Source of the DNA: Mucidula mucida
Lineage: Eukaryota > Basidiomycota > Agaricomycetes > Agaricales > Physalacriaceae
Assembly: GCA_015501055.1 (NCBI GenBank)
Contig: JADNYV010000022.1
Span: forward strand, 290,425-354,424
Direction: 5' to 3'
DNA length: 64,000 nucleotides
Position numbers and translations under genes: made by a program. Positions 21,914-32,857 of this stretch are shown here, one piece after another (position 1 is the stretch's first letter; every line of letters starts with the position of its first letter). The notes beneath the pieces are model-generated. The model worked only from the letters and a program-made list of their open reading frames with translations, was not told the DNA's origin and ran no database searches.

Positions 21914-23307
21914 TTAACAAATAACACAAGAAGATTCTTTGTCCGGCTTGACGAGTTTCATCTCGAGCCGTGCTCTGAGCGTCTCGTCGACGGAAATGTA
22001 CGCGCTTCCCCTGATGGTGTCAATGATGAACAAGTTTGCCAATGTCTGGAGACTTACTCTCCCAACAAACTCGTACTATCCGGGTTATTGAGTGGGACCT
22101 CAATAGCATTCTTTTGCCCTCTAGACGGTTTTGTGCCACGCGGAACCAGCTCGCATTGTGAGCTCAACACGATGACGATATCTGGCAGCGGCTTTGATGT
22201 AGACCCAGAGGTTGGTGATAGAAGTTTGGAGGAAACGACCGGGTATGGCGAGGCGTCGAGCACATGGAGCTCTGCATCAGCGAATGTAGGCGGACTGAGC
22301 TCCAGTAAATGCAAGGATATTTGCCACGGTCCAGTTTTATGTTTGGAATCTGAAGAAAATGCCAAACGCCACACACGAGCTAAGATCATGAAATAAGCAG
22401 TATAATGATAGTGATGAACAACGGCTCTTCACCCTTGGCAATAAAGTCTAACGTTATTTCATGAGACAGATGTATGCGTTTCATGAACTTGATGATCTCA
22501 AAGTTCGCCGTAAACCCAGCAGAATTGGACTCTTCAACTGTGATGCTGTCTGGACGGAAATCCTCGCCGAGCAACATAATTCCACCTGATGGCAAAGGAG
22601 TATATGCTTCCATAGAACGGATGTGGCCGAAGAGTGCCTGATTCTTTGTTAATAAACAACCCGACCGTATTTCGAGGCGAGAGGTTTCGTCAAGCGGAAG
22701 AGAGTGACGCAAAATACCACTGATAAGCCGCGAAGGTGTATGTCGATCAGAATCGGCATCGTGAGTGACAATGGCCCAGTATATAGGCGCATGCCCTTCT
22801 ACGGATGTTTCCTGGACCAAGGAAGTAAACGAGAGAGATGCGGATTCACAAGCAGTTGCACAGTTGGCGAGCATAGATTCAACGGGTTCTGCGTCTGGGT
22901 CATTGAGGTGTTTCCCATAGTTGCGCACAAGGCTGCCAAGGACCTGAAGCACTGCTGCGCGGACTTCTTTGGCTGTGCGTTTCTTTGTATGGAACCATTT
23001 GCCCTTGCCACTGTCCAGTGCTTGCGCCAAGGTATTGACGGATGTAGAGGAGCGCAAGGAAGTTCGGGAAGTAGAGGAAAGATGGATGTAGGCACATCAA
23101 GGTGGCTAGAGGGTGACGTGGGTGGTGGAGATGGAGGGGAAGAAGAGAATCTGTAGCAGGACTGTCCGGAACGATAGCCGGCGGTTTCGAGTCTGTGAAC
23201 GCTTGGACCAATGGACTTGGCGTTGGGTCGACTGCCGACTCGTCAACCTCAATGTAAGGGGGCGGTGGGGCGTCCTTCCGCGTAGACTGGCCTCGTTCAA
23301 TGATCAT
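21914..23307 (-). CDS. Conserved basidiomycete protein of unknown function, C-terminal CVIC (CaaX-like)
   Basis: The N-terminal region (MIIERGQSTRKDAPPPPYIEV) is Pro/Ser-rich. The conserved part begins TLAQALDSGKGKWFHTKKRT and contains EGHAPIYWAIV, which looks ankyrin-like, then EIRSGCLLTKNQALF, and after an intron near 22435-22386 continues ARVWRLAFSSDSKHK, GPWQISLHLLELSPP. The last exon ends ...KPDKESSCVIC*, a C-a-a-X box that would be a farnesylation signal. I recognise similar proteins in Agaricomycetes from memory but cannot name a function. Between 23170 and 23060 the reading frame must change twice by one base in the same direction; the three pieces (DSPATDS, SSPPSPPPTSPSS, RTSLRSSTSVNTL) read naturally, so missing bases are likely. 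Confidence 0.6.
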
Positions 23308-23386
23308 AGTGTTCTGCAAGATGGGTGGCTGTGATCAGTCAAACCTTTACCAATTGCCTGCCGTGATGCCCGTCGCACGTGGGAAT

Positions 23387-24548
23387 ATGACTTCATCGTC
23401 TGTACTACGAGCAGCGCCTCGTTTGGCGCGTGTCCCGCACCGCTCCTTTCTGTCCTTATTTGGCTCGCAGGCTCCCGAGTTTTTGAATGGGGTTCTCGCC
23501 ACGCCAATACGCGAACCGCGACGTCCAGGCTTTTCCACCGTCTTGAACGCTCAGGTGCATTTGTCATCAGTGCTTGCTTGACAGAAATCTCAGTCCAGCA
23601 GGGCAGAGTGCTCTATGATATATTTCTTTTCGCACAAAAAGACGACAAGGGAAAGCCCGGATACATACTGGAATTCGATTCCCGGCCCTCAGAGGCCACA
23701 CCACTTCTCGAGCTACTCAAACGATATGTTCTCCGAAGTAAAGTCAAAATCCGCGATGTCTCCGAGGAATACGATCTTTGGGCCGCCTGGGGACAAAACC
23801 AGTCACATTGGGAAACAAGCGTAGCTGGCAATGGGCTCAAAGTGGCGCCGTGGAACCCATTTGGTCTCCCGAAGGGGAATGGCCTTGGGGCACGCAAGAT
23901 GGCGTGATACGCGACAGAAGAGCTGTTGGTATGGGGAAGAGAATACTTGCAAGGCAGGGCGATAAACGTTGGTCCTTTTCCTTGCTCAAGTATCCTCGTT
24001 GACGCGTCGCAGCTCGCGAGAGCCAAGATCATGACCTCGTCGACAGTTACACGGCACACCGACTAAGGTTAGGCGTTCCTGAAGGACAAGTCGACATACC
24101 CCCACACAAGCATTTCCAATGGATTGCAACTTGGATATGATGGGAGGCCTCGACTTTCGCAAAGGATGCTACGTCGGACAAGAGCTAACTGTCCGAACGT
24201 ACCATACTGGTGTCCTGCGTAAACGGATATACCCCGTTCAACTTGAAAAAGAAAACGATTCGTAGGTGTATTTCGAACGTGCAATGACTCGGTTCTCATT
24301 TCATGGCTATAGTTTTACATCTGGTTCTTTATCTCCAGGCTTCTATCACATCGGGTGGACGTCGCCCTACCGGAAAGCTACTAACGTCGGAGGACGGGCG
24401 TGGGTTGGCGCTTCTACGGATCGAACTTGTCGACGCACAGGCCCAGTTCCAGGTGAAAGATGAAGCTGGGGGTGTGTGGAACGTGAAACCGACTCGACCT
24501 GATTGGTGGCCTCAATCTACTACCCCGTCTGATACATCCATAGGTTGA
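23387..24548 (+). CDS. IBA57: IBA57/CAF17-like mitochondrial Fe-S assembly factor (with frame breaks)
   Basis: Presequence-like N-terminus ([20 protein letters not shown]), then [14 protein letters not shown], an intron at about 23552-23595, [26 protein letters not shown], and the family signature [17 protein letters not shown], then [20 protein letters not shown] to the end (DWWP). IBA57 works with ISCA1/2 to build 4Fe-4S clusters needed by lipoyl synthase and aconitase in the matrix. The homologous protein can be read only if one base is added at about 23815 (GGGAAACAAG), again at about 24100 (run of five C) and possibly a third near 24260. No introns fit these breaks. A second upstream ATG (23363) is in frame. 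The last 29 bp overlap the convergent ACPS coding end. Confidence 0.8.
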
Positions 24549-24990
24549 AAATCCAAATATTATTCTTCTTTTGCCATGCTATGACAGAAGCCATTACATA
24601 TTCTCCGTCGTGCGAAACCGACGCGAATAAAGCACCGACGACGCTCCGTTTGTCTGTGGTAAGACGCAGACATGGTTTACTTCCTACATAATCCCCGCCG
24701 AAAGTTAAATCTTTCCACGTTGGTTTAATTACGGGGTACAGCGCCTTGTACGCAGCTTCTTTCACTGCCCATCTGAAGTCGTTGATCAGTTAAAGTCGAC
24801 TAACAAGTCGGGTGAAAAACATACCGCACTGCAAGAAATCGTACACGAGCAGGCTCGTCGTGTTCTGACGGCAATAGCGTGTTTCTTGAGGACTCAGTAT
24901 CCTCGAAGCTAGTTTTTGCGAGCCACGGCGCTGAATGAGAGCGGCAATACGCGGAACGAAGACGAGGTCGACGCCCAGGCCAAGGATCAT
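24520..24990 (-). CDS. Holo-[acyl-carrier-protein] synthase (AcpS/PPT2 type)
   Basis: Starts MILGLGVDLVFVPRIAAL, with GVDLV as the metal-binding strand, then RILSPQE, an intron at 24824-24773 (GTATGT...CAG), and RWAVKEAAYKAL with WAxKEA as the catalytic Glu helix; VSHDGEYVMASVIAW follows. The enzyme transfers the phosphopantetheine arm of CoA to ACP. Its short stand-alone form suggests the mitochondrial ACP as substrate; that is inference. Between SPQE and SEHDEPARVRFLAV the frame needs one extra base at about 24883 (run of three T on the + strand). The start codon is 50 bp from the divergent ELP2 start. An upstream in-frame ATG at 25029 is also possible. Confidence 0.85.
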
Positions 24991-25040
24991 GAAAGCATAA
25001 GCGGAAGAGTGATCGGCCGATCCTTCCACCTACCATTATC

Positions 25041-27975
25041 ATGGCAGAGGCAGCTAATGTCTACATATCCGCCGCTACAAACCGATTCACACAGGCAGCA
25101 GCCGTATCACCTTCTGGATCGTTGATTGCTTTTGGAAGCTCGAATCTCGTTGCTCTTTGGAATTTAGAGGTATTCCAGCCCAAAATTTTAGGTGTGGTTT
25201 GTACTAATAATTAGCCTCTAGACATTGCCAAATCCTGGCGTGTACAAAACTCTGTTTGGCCATGAAGCAGCAGTGACATGTGTGGATTTTGTTGACGATG
25301 ATTCGTTTGTCTCGGGCGACGAAAAGGGAGCAGTCCTTCACTGGCTTTTGCAGGGAGACAAGGTGTGTATTTTGTTGGCAACAGATAGGCTTGGATGGTG
25401 ACTGATTTGCGTGTAGTGGACTTGCACGCGATTACATGCTCATTCAAAGGGCATCTCAGCACTTTGTGTGCACTCAAATTCTCACATTCTAGCCACAGGC
25501 TCATCCGATGCTTCAACGAAAGTCTGGGACCTGATAGCCACGCAGGTATGCGGCAATCCCACTTCAGTATATCATATAATAACACCGTAGCTCAGAACTT
25601 CAGTCTCTTTCTCTTGGTGGAAGATATCCACTGTCCATGAAAGCAAATTTTCTCCCTGGTTCCAAAAGTTTGTTTTCGGTGCAGCCCACCGCGAGTTGCT
25701 AGTCTCACGCACCTCAGATATCATGTTGGCCATCGCTACCACAGATAGAAGTATTCAAATCTGGACTAAAGCTGAAGGCGCCACCTCACCAGTTAGTATC
25801 ACAATCCCTCCTCTTTTTTGTCCATCTGAGCCATTTCTAGTTCGTAAAATCAGCGTCCCTCTCTGGCCATGATGACTGGGTGCGGTGTCTTGCCTTCCGC
25901 GAGCCACCTGAAGAGAGAGATGTCTTGATACTCGCTTCAGGGTCGCATGACTCGACCATTCGTCTCTGGAAAATCGAACCTTTCAAGCAAACCGAGTCAG
26001 ACGGATCCACCGACGCGTTACTAGATGCATTTGAAGCTTCGCTCGGTGAAGTAATAGACGAAGGCGGTGGCGGGCGGCAGGTTTCTCTGAAGAGACACAT
26101 CGTGACAGTCAAATCCAAAGAGCTGTAAGTGGGTCGGTTTCTGTGCTGGATGTATCATACTGAAAAACGTACCAGCTCACAACAGTATTCGATAACTTTG
26201 ATGCACTTCTCATCGGTCACGAAGCAGGCGTGACATCCTTGACGTGGCGTCCGACGTCTGTTCCGACGCTTTTGTCTACATCTACAGATTCTTCGGCGAT
26301 TCTGTGGTCTCCCTCTACCATCATTTCCAATGATCAAGACGAACAGTCTGCGATTTGGATCAACATTCAGCGCTTTGGCGATATTGGTGGGCAACGTCTT
26401 GGAGGGTTTATTGGCGGGCTGTGGGGATGTCAAGGCGGGGAAGCGCTTGCATGGGGCTGGTCGGGCGGCTGGCGTCGGTGGAAGAGTTCTGATGGAGGCA
26501 AATCAGAGAAGTGGGCTGAGACACATGCCATTAGTGGGCACAGTGGTCCAGTGAAAGGACTTGCCTGGAGTCCGAATGGCAGATTTTTGGCTTCTACAGG
26601 GTATGGTGGTTATCTCTGCAGCGGCAAGATGTTAATATATGCTAGATTGGATCAAACGACGCGATTGCATGCTCCTCTGACGGATACAACTACCGGTGTT
26701 ACTACTTGGCATGAACTTGCACGCCCACAGGTTCATGGCTTTGACCTGTTGTCTGTCTGCTTCTTGAACAACCTCAAGTTTGTGAGCATTGGCGATGAGA
26801 AGGTAGCGAGGGTGTTTGAAGCACCAAAGAGTTTTGTTGACGTTGTGACTACTCTTAATGTGGCAAGTTTCGATGAAGATGAGATTCAGGATCGGCCTAT
26901 GAGGGCTAGCGTGCCTCCTCTTGGGCTGTCAAATAAAGCTACGAGCGAAGGTGAGCGGTGTCTGTAAACTGATCAGTCAGAGGCTGAGGTCTGTTTTAGG
27001 TCCTCAGGAGATATCAGAGATGCTATCGACAACACGTCCTTTGGAAGGAGAATTAGCAGCATCAACGCTCTGGCCTGAAGTGGAGAAGGTCTTTGGTCAT
27101 GGTTACGAGTCGATAACTCTAGCCACATCTCATGCCCGCGACATCGTAGCCTCTGCGTGTAAGTCGACATCTGCGGAACATGCTGTTATTCGATTATGGG
27201 ATGTCAAGACGTGGCAACCGACAGGGGAGCCGCTGGCTGGACACGCATTGACAGTGACGCGGATAGCATTCAGTCCGGATGACAAGCTTGTTCTCTCCGT
27301 GTCTCGAGATCGGACATGGCGATTGTTTGAGCGCGAAGGTGACGCGAAACGTGAGATATCTATACCCACTTTGACGCGTACTGACCGGTACTTCAGAGTA
27401 CAAACCAATCGGTGCTGACAAGAGCCACGCGCGCATAATATGGGACTGTGCGTGGTCACATGAGGGCGATATTTTCGCGACTGCATCTAGAGATAAGACG
27501 GTACGAAACTGTCTTGGTTGAGACTGCGTATATATTCACGATATCGCAGGTGAAGATATGGAAGGCATCGGACGCAGACAATAAATGGAGCGCGACGACA
27601 CTGAAGCTTCCTGAAGCTGCTACAACCGTCGACTTTTCACCAGCTTGCATTGAGAATAAAAGGTTCGGCCCAGATATACTGATCTACTAGTCAAGAGGCT
27701 GATTGTTATCATTAGGCGCTATCTGGCGATTGGGCTGGAGACAGGAGAGATTCTGGTCTACTCTGGTCTGATAGCACAGCCCACAGTCTGGAGCCAGGAC
27801 ATGTCTATTCCTCGAGGGTACGATGGTTTATGCACTGATAAATCTTCTACTGACTACGCGTCCGTATAGGGTCGCACATGTGAATCAAGTTTATCGCCTG
27901 AGCTGGCGTCCTGGAGGCGCTGAGTTGGCGAGCTGTAGTGAAGACGGTAGTCTACGTATATTGAGAATACGATGA
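25041..27975 (+). CDS. ELP2: Elongator complex subunit ELP2 (WD40 repeats)
   Basis: Multi-exon gene (about 12 exons) with a double WD40 beta-propeller. Typical pieces are MAEAANVYISAATNRFTQAA, LIAFGSSNLVALWNLE, GHEAAVTCVDFVDDDSFVSG, TGSSDASTKVWDL, LAIATTDRSIQIWTKAEG, LSGHDDWVRCLAF, LLIGHEAGVTSLTWRP, AISGHSGPVKGLAWSPNGRF, GHALTVTRIAFSPDDK, AWSHEGDIFATASRDKT and VYRLSWRPGGAELASCSEDG at the C-terminus. Elongator adds cm5 groups to U34 of tRNAs; Elp2 is a scaffold of the Elp123 subcomplex. Exon 1 is 25041-25169. At about 26124 the splice donor phase is off by one base relative to the next exon. It shares a 50-bp promoter region with ACPS. Confidence 0.9.
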
Positions 27976-28045
27976 TATCCTAGGCATTGATCGCCAGTGT
28001 GACGTGATGTAACACGAACCTTTTTCTCCTGCCATCACTGTCAAG

Positions 28046-30298
28046 ATGGTGGATTCGCAGCGTACACGCGAAGATCAACGTTTTACTCTCCCGCTTCGTC
28101 CACAAGTATTTCGTCAAGGCTCAGTACATGATTCGGACGCTCCTGTCAAAATGTCAAGGAGACGAAAGGCAGCGGTCGAGCGTGGACGAGGAGGCGCTCG
28201 CGCTCCTGGGGCATCGCGTACAGCGGCAGCGCCAACTGCGAGCTCATCCAATTTGCCGCCTTTGGCAAACCGATTCCACTCTCGCCCGCGGTCCCAGAGC
28301 AACAGTCGCAGTCGCAGTCGCTCCCGCAGCCCCCCTTATTACCCCCGTTCTCCTTTGAGTCGACGACTTGCCTCGCCATATAGACGGTTTAGACGCTCAC
28401 CATCTAGCCGATACGGGACCCCGCGTCCATGGTCCCCGCCCCCGCGGCGGTTCAATTCACCTCCTTCAAGGTATCGCAGGCGCAGATCCAGATCGCGCTC
28501 CAGAGCTCGATCTCCAGTGCGCAGGGGTCGGACCAGGTCGCGTTCTCAACCAACTACACAAGATGCTCGTTCAGATACGCTGGCCACCGCATCATCAGCC
28601 AATCCCACTTCTTCCATCCCTATCGGTTCCCCACGTCCCGCTCCTTCCAACCAAGAACAAGGCCCTGCATTGAAGCCAGAAACAGAGGAATCAGAGTCGT
28701 CCCGCAAAGAGCGACTCCGGGTGCGCCTTGAAAAAGAACGCGAGCTAGCCATGGTCCCGGAGGATCCTTTTGAGCGTTTGGAGGCAGAGGCTCGGCAACG
28801 GAAAGCATCTATGGCGTCGCGCATGCAGAGCAAAGCGTCCGATGTTAGTTCAAAGGCGATTCAGAAAACAACAGACGGCGAAGGTAATCACCATCGCCAA
28901 GTCTCGGAGACGGCAGCGCGTGCTGGGAGAGAAGGCAAAGAAGGCAAGGAACCCGACCGGAATCGTCGACAGGCAAGTGAGCACCATCTGGAAGCACTAG
29001 GCCCAGCACGACGACGCGATAATGTCCATTCGGATGCAGGACGCATAGAAGAACGGGTGCTTCAAGCCCAACGTCAGCGTGTCGCTCCAGAAGAAACCCG
29101 CAGTTCTGCTGGTGATGCTCCGAACTATGAAGCCGTTCTTAACGGGAAACCAGAGGCTGCAAAGAAACAAGAAGACCCATATGAGCAAGTTGATGGAAGC
29201 AAGACTGGCTCCCGTTTGAAGGGTCCAAACGAATTATCAGACATGGAAATGGATTCGGACGAAGACGGGGACAAGGGGAAGGTGAGTTCCAAGGTAGCGA
29301 AGCCCGATGACGACGCCGATGAAAACGATGTTGTGGTTAGTCGAGTATCTCTTAAATGAAGCACTCGGCTCATTACACGTTGCAGATTGTACACAAGAAG
29401 GAAGAGGACAATGAGGAAGACGAGGTGAGTTCTCCTTTGCATTCTTCTACTTCGTCACAATATTTGTTTGTTCTCGCTCGTCAGATTGAAATTGTGGAAT
29501 ATACACCGAAGAAGGAAGAAATTGATCAAGAGGAGGATGGGATTGTTATCGTCGCACCGAACGACGTTCATGTGGCAGTAAGTCGACTTCTGGGTGATCA
29601 CTGTTTTTCTGACTGCTGGCAGGTTGGGCTTTCAAATCCGCTGAAACGCAAGAAGGAAGAAGATTCCGATGATGAAGTCAAGGTACCGTACCAAGACACT
29701 TTCGTTCCCGCGCGTTGATCATTCGCAGCCTCTTCGTAAGCAGAGGAATACAGGTGCGTTATCGTATCCTGTCCATTCTTCACATATGAATTCATATCTA
29801 GGTCCCCGGAATCTTGAACAACTCCACAAAGCTTTGCGTCGAGAGCCGTTACCTCCGCAAAGGGACTTGTTACAGGCGCGTCGAGAGCCTTTCCCTCCGC
29901 GTCCTGTGGTACCGCTACTAGCAAGACAACCACCGGCCCCACCACGACGGTTTCCTGCACGAATTTTCCAATCAGGTCGACAACCAGCAGCGCAAGGACC
30001 AGCAAATGGACCAGCACATGTACAGCAGCGACAAGCACCTATACAACAGCCACAAGCACCTGTACAGCAGCCACAGGCCCCTGCTCCTGCCACGGCACCG
30101 GCCCAGCAGATGCAACAACAGAACATACAGGCGGCTCCTCTCAATCAGGAGCAATGGTTGCAGAGGGTACGAGGCCAGGAGGTCGAACCTCGCAATGGCG
30201 CGGTACGCACTGCCGTGCTTAGTTTGATAAATCAGCGTGACGTGATAAATGCTCAACTGAAAGGGCTTTATGAGGAGTTTGGGAGGGAGGGCCGCTAG
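28046..30298 (+). CDS. SR-rich, Gln-repeat protein, possible splicing-associated factor
   Basis: Exons 28046-29335, 29386-29424, 29485-29577, 29623-29682, 29729-29753 and 29802-30298; all splice sites are canonical. The N-terminal third is rich in Arg/Ser dipeptides (RSQSNSRSRSRSRSPPYYPR), the middle is charged and probably coiled-coil (RLEAEARQRK, EEEDNEE), and the C-terminus has Gln/Pro repeats then LINQRDVINAQLKGLYEEFG. An internal ATG at 28151 (MSRRRKAAVERGRGG) may be the real start. RS-type regions often bind splicing factors; no RRM is present, so the exact function is unknown. It begins 70 bp after the ELP2 stop on the same strand. Confidence 0.7.
30022..30084. repeat. Three tandem 21-bp coding repeats
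   Basis: Three copies of a 21-bp unit (30022-30042, 30043-30063, 30064-30084) encoding QQRQAPI, QQPQAPV and QQPQAPA inside the SR-rich gene. Copies differ by a few substitutions. Confidence 0.85.
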
Positions 30299-30882
30299 AA
30301 CGTTGGCATTTGATCATCGTCTTGTACGCAATTTTACTCCGCCGTCACACGTATCTCGGTTCTGAATACCACTTTTATCTTCCATTGAGTCGTACTTCCG
30401 AAAATGCGGAATATTGCCCATATGCGCATATCCATGATTTGCACGATTTGCGGTTTGAACTGAATTCTGCTGAGAAATATGGACAGCGCCGATTCGGGAA
30501 TTGATCCGATCCGCTGTTTCCAACCTTCACCATACCCAAAGAGCTGTGATACTGCACGTTACTCGCTCGTTATGACTTCTTCTCCATGAATCTAGTCCGG
30601 TTTATTTACTACTGCCCTATTGTCTCCGCCTACCCGACCGCCGACTTGGAGACGCGGTTCCTTCGACGACTTCAACCAGATTTTCTTCCCGAGTCGGCCC
30701 AATCACACAGTCACTGACTCACTGGCACTGGCGATTCAATTCAATCGGCTAATGCAACACAACCAGATGGTTCCTATGCTCAGCTGTCGTGCGCTACTAC
30801 CCTGGGTCTTCATCGTGTATATAAATCCGCACATTTTCATATTGTATTCAACACCACTGTCCATCCTTTGAACGTTTCTGCA
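30299..30882. other. Intergenic region upstream of SNG1-like gene
   Basis: No coding signal. Contains the TATA element at 30818-30826 and the likely 5' UTR of the SNG1-like gene. Confidence 0.4.
30818..30826 (+). promoter_or_regulatory. TATA box for the SNG1-like gene
   Basis: TATATAAAT lies 57 bp upstream of the start codon at 30883 on the same strand. Confidence 0.5.
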
Positions 30883-32733
30883 ATGGCGACCCAAGGTGAT
30901 ATCTCTGAGACTACGACTATTGACATTCATGAGCCCGAGGCGGTGATTTTGTCGGGGGCGTTGGAACGGCAGCCGACGCAGGAAACTGTGCGCGAGGCCA
31001 TGCAGCAGCCCGACCCCGTCCCGACGGCGTTGCCGTACTCCTTATGCTTCACGGACCCGTCGTTGAAGGAGGCGCGCAAGATATTCTTCAAGACGTTTGC
31101 GTTTGGCTCGTTCTTGATCGTTCTTATAATATATTGCGTCTTGGCGATATACTGGGGCGCACTTTGGAAGATCCCAGCGAACAAATTGGATGGGTGGCTT
31201 GTGGTATGTGGTTTCTAGGAGCACGGTGGGGAGGTTTCTGATGATGTTTTGTTGGACAGGACTTTGATGGGTCAACGCTGGGTAGCGCTGTGGTGCAAGG
31301 TCTTACTCGCGATACCAGCCCGGAAGCACGTGTAACCTGGAAGGTGATGGACGCTGCGCAATTTAGCGGTCCGGACGAGGTTGCACATCTCGTGGTAGAA
31401 CAGAAGACTTGGGTTGCAGTTGTGGGTATGTTTGCAGCGTCCCGCGTTATGTGTTTTTTTTCTTGACGGTGGCTGATAACTTGTTTTAGTGCACGCTGAC
31501 GCCACAAGTAACTTGACGTCCGCGATCAATAATCAGGACGCTTCTTACAATGGCTCGCAGGCAGTAACGTTCTTCGCCGTTGAAGCTAGAAATGAAAACG
31601 CATTGTAGGTTTCGTTTACTGTTGTCTTCTGAGTGAATACTTATGTCGCTAGTCGTGTGATCCTTCGACCTTATGTGCAGTCATTCTTGGACGCGACATG
31701 CCACTCGTTTGCGCAAACATTCGCCGCACAGTTGGCCTCTACAGACACGGACGTCGCGGCGTTATTGGATGCGGCTCCTCAAGTGATAACGCAGCCACTG
31801 GCCTATACGATAGACAACCTTCGTCCCTTCGATGTCCCAGTGTATGCCTATCCTTGCGACATTGTTTCCTCGCTCTAATGTCTCTCCAGTGCGAGCGCCG
31901 TCACGTTCATTGGCCTTATTTACCTACTCGTCATTTGCTTCTTCATCGTGGTATGTAAACAACGGCTGGACTCTCTTGTAATGTAACTGAATGTTGTCTC
32001 TAGCTTATCGGGGCTTCCGCTCGAATGCTCTCGGGCATCGAGCCCAAGTTGACAACTGTATCTCTCATCAAGATGCGCCTCACGACTATATTCATATGCT
32101 ACTTTGTCCTGTCACTTTTCTATTCTGCCCTGAGTAGTGCATTCCAGGTAGACTTTGGCATAAAGTGAGTCCGGTCTGCCTGCGTGTGTTTTGCGGTTAT
32201 TGAATTTTGGTTTCTGCAGGTTCGGCAATAGCGGTTTCCTCGTGCTTTGGGCACTCAACTTTGTCGGCATGTTGGCAGTTGGGCTCGCACTGGAAGCCAT
32301 GTTCACGATTCTCACGCACCGTTTCATGCCTTATTTCATGATTACTTGGATTATTGGTGGGTCTCATGTTTGTGTTGATGGTCCTAAGCTAACTGGTCGT
32401 TTGTCTAGTCAATGTTTCTGTCAGCTTCCAACCGATTGAAGTACTACCTTCGCTTTACAAATACGGACGCGCGTTTCCTTTCTACAACATCGGAGGCGCC
32501 ATAAGAACCATCATATTCAGTACGAAGAACGAACGTAAGCCATACATCTTACCGTACTTATTCATGTGCCTTTGCTCATCCAAAGCGCAGTTGGACTGCA
32601 TTTCGGCATCCTGATTATCTGGATGGTAGCTTCGATGGTTACCCTGCCGCTGTTTACTTGGTACACACGCAGAGGGCCAATGAAACAGGCCAGAGCAGCG
32701 GCCGCGGCAGCTGCAGCATCGTCAAAGAATTGA
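30883..32733 (+). CDS. SNG1-like DUF3533 membrane protein
   Basis: Nine exons 30883-31203, 31260-31425, 31490-31604, 31653-31841, 31890-31950, 32004-32164, 32220-32356 (approx.), 32409-32534 and 32591-32733; introns 48-64 nt. The N-terminus is cytosolic, followed by one membrane segment (FLIVLIIYCVLAIYWGALWK), a ~200-residue luminal domain with possible N-glycosylation sites, and a C-terminal block of five membrane helices (VTFIGLIYLLVICFFIVL onward). This layout is that of fungal DUF3533/Sng1 proteins. Yeast Sng1 gives resistance to nitrosoguanidine and affects phospholipid asymmetry; transfer of that role is inference. Ends in an Ala-rich tail. Confidence 0.85.
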
Positions 32734-32857
32734 GTAGTTGGTGATCATTTCCTCCATCATCCTAGACACAGTATATACCTCCATTAATCACCTGTATCCC
32801 TTCTTGCAATAACTTAAGTGTAGTACTTGCTTTTCCGCCGTGCGGGTGACAGTCGTC

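Noticed and set aside
28128..28379. Several 60-100 codon frames on both strands in the SR-rich region
   Set aside because: They result from repetitive Arg/Ser codon composition and have no splice or homology support.
30310..30557. Short ORFs on both strands in the 30.3-30.9 kb gap
   Set aside because: No family similarity and position fits 3' UTR and promoter.
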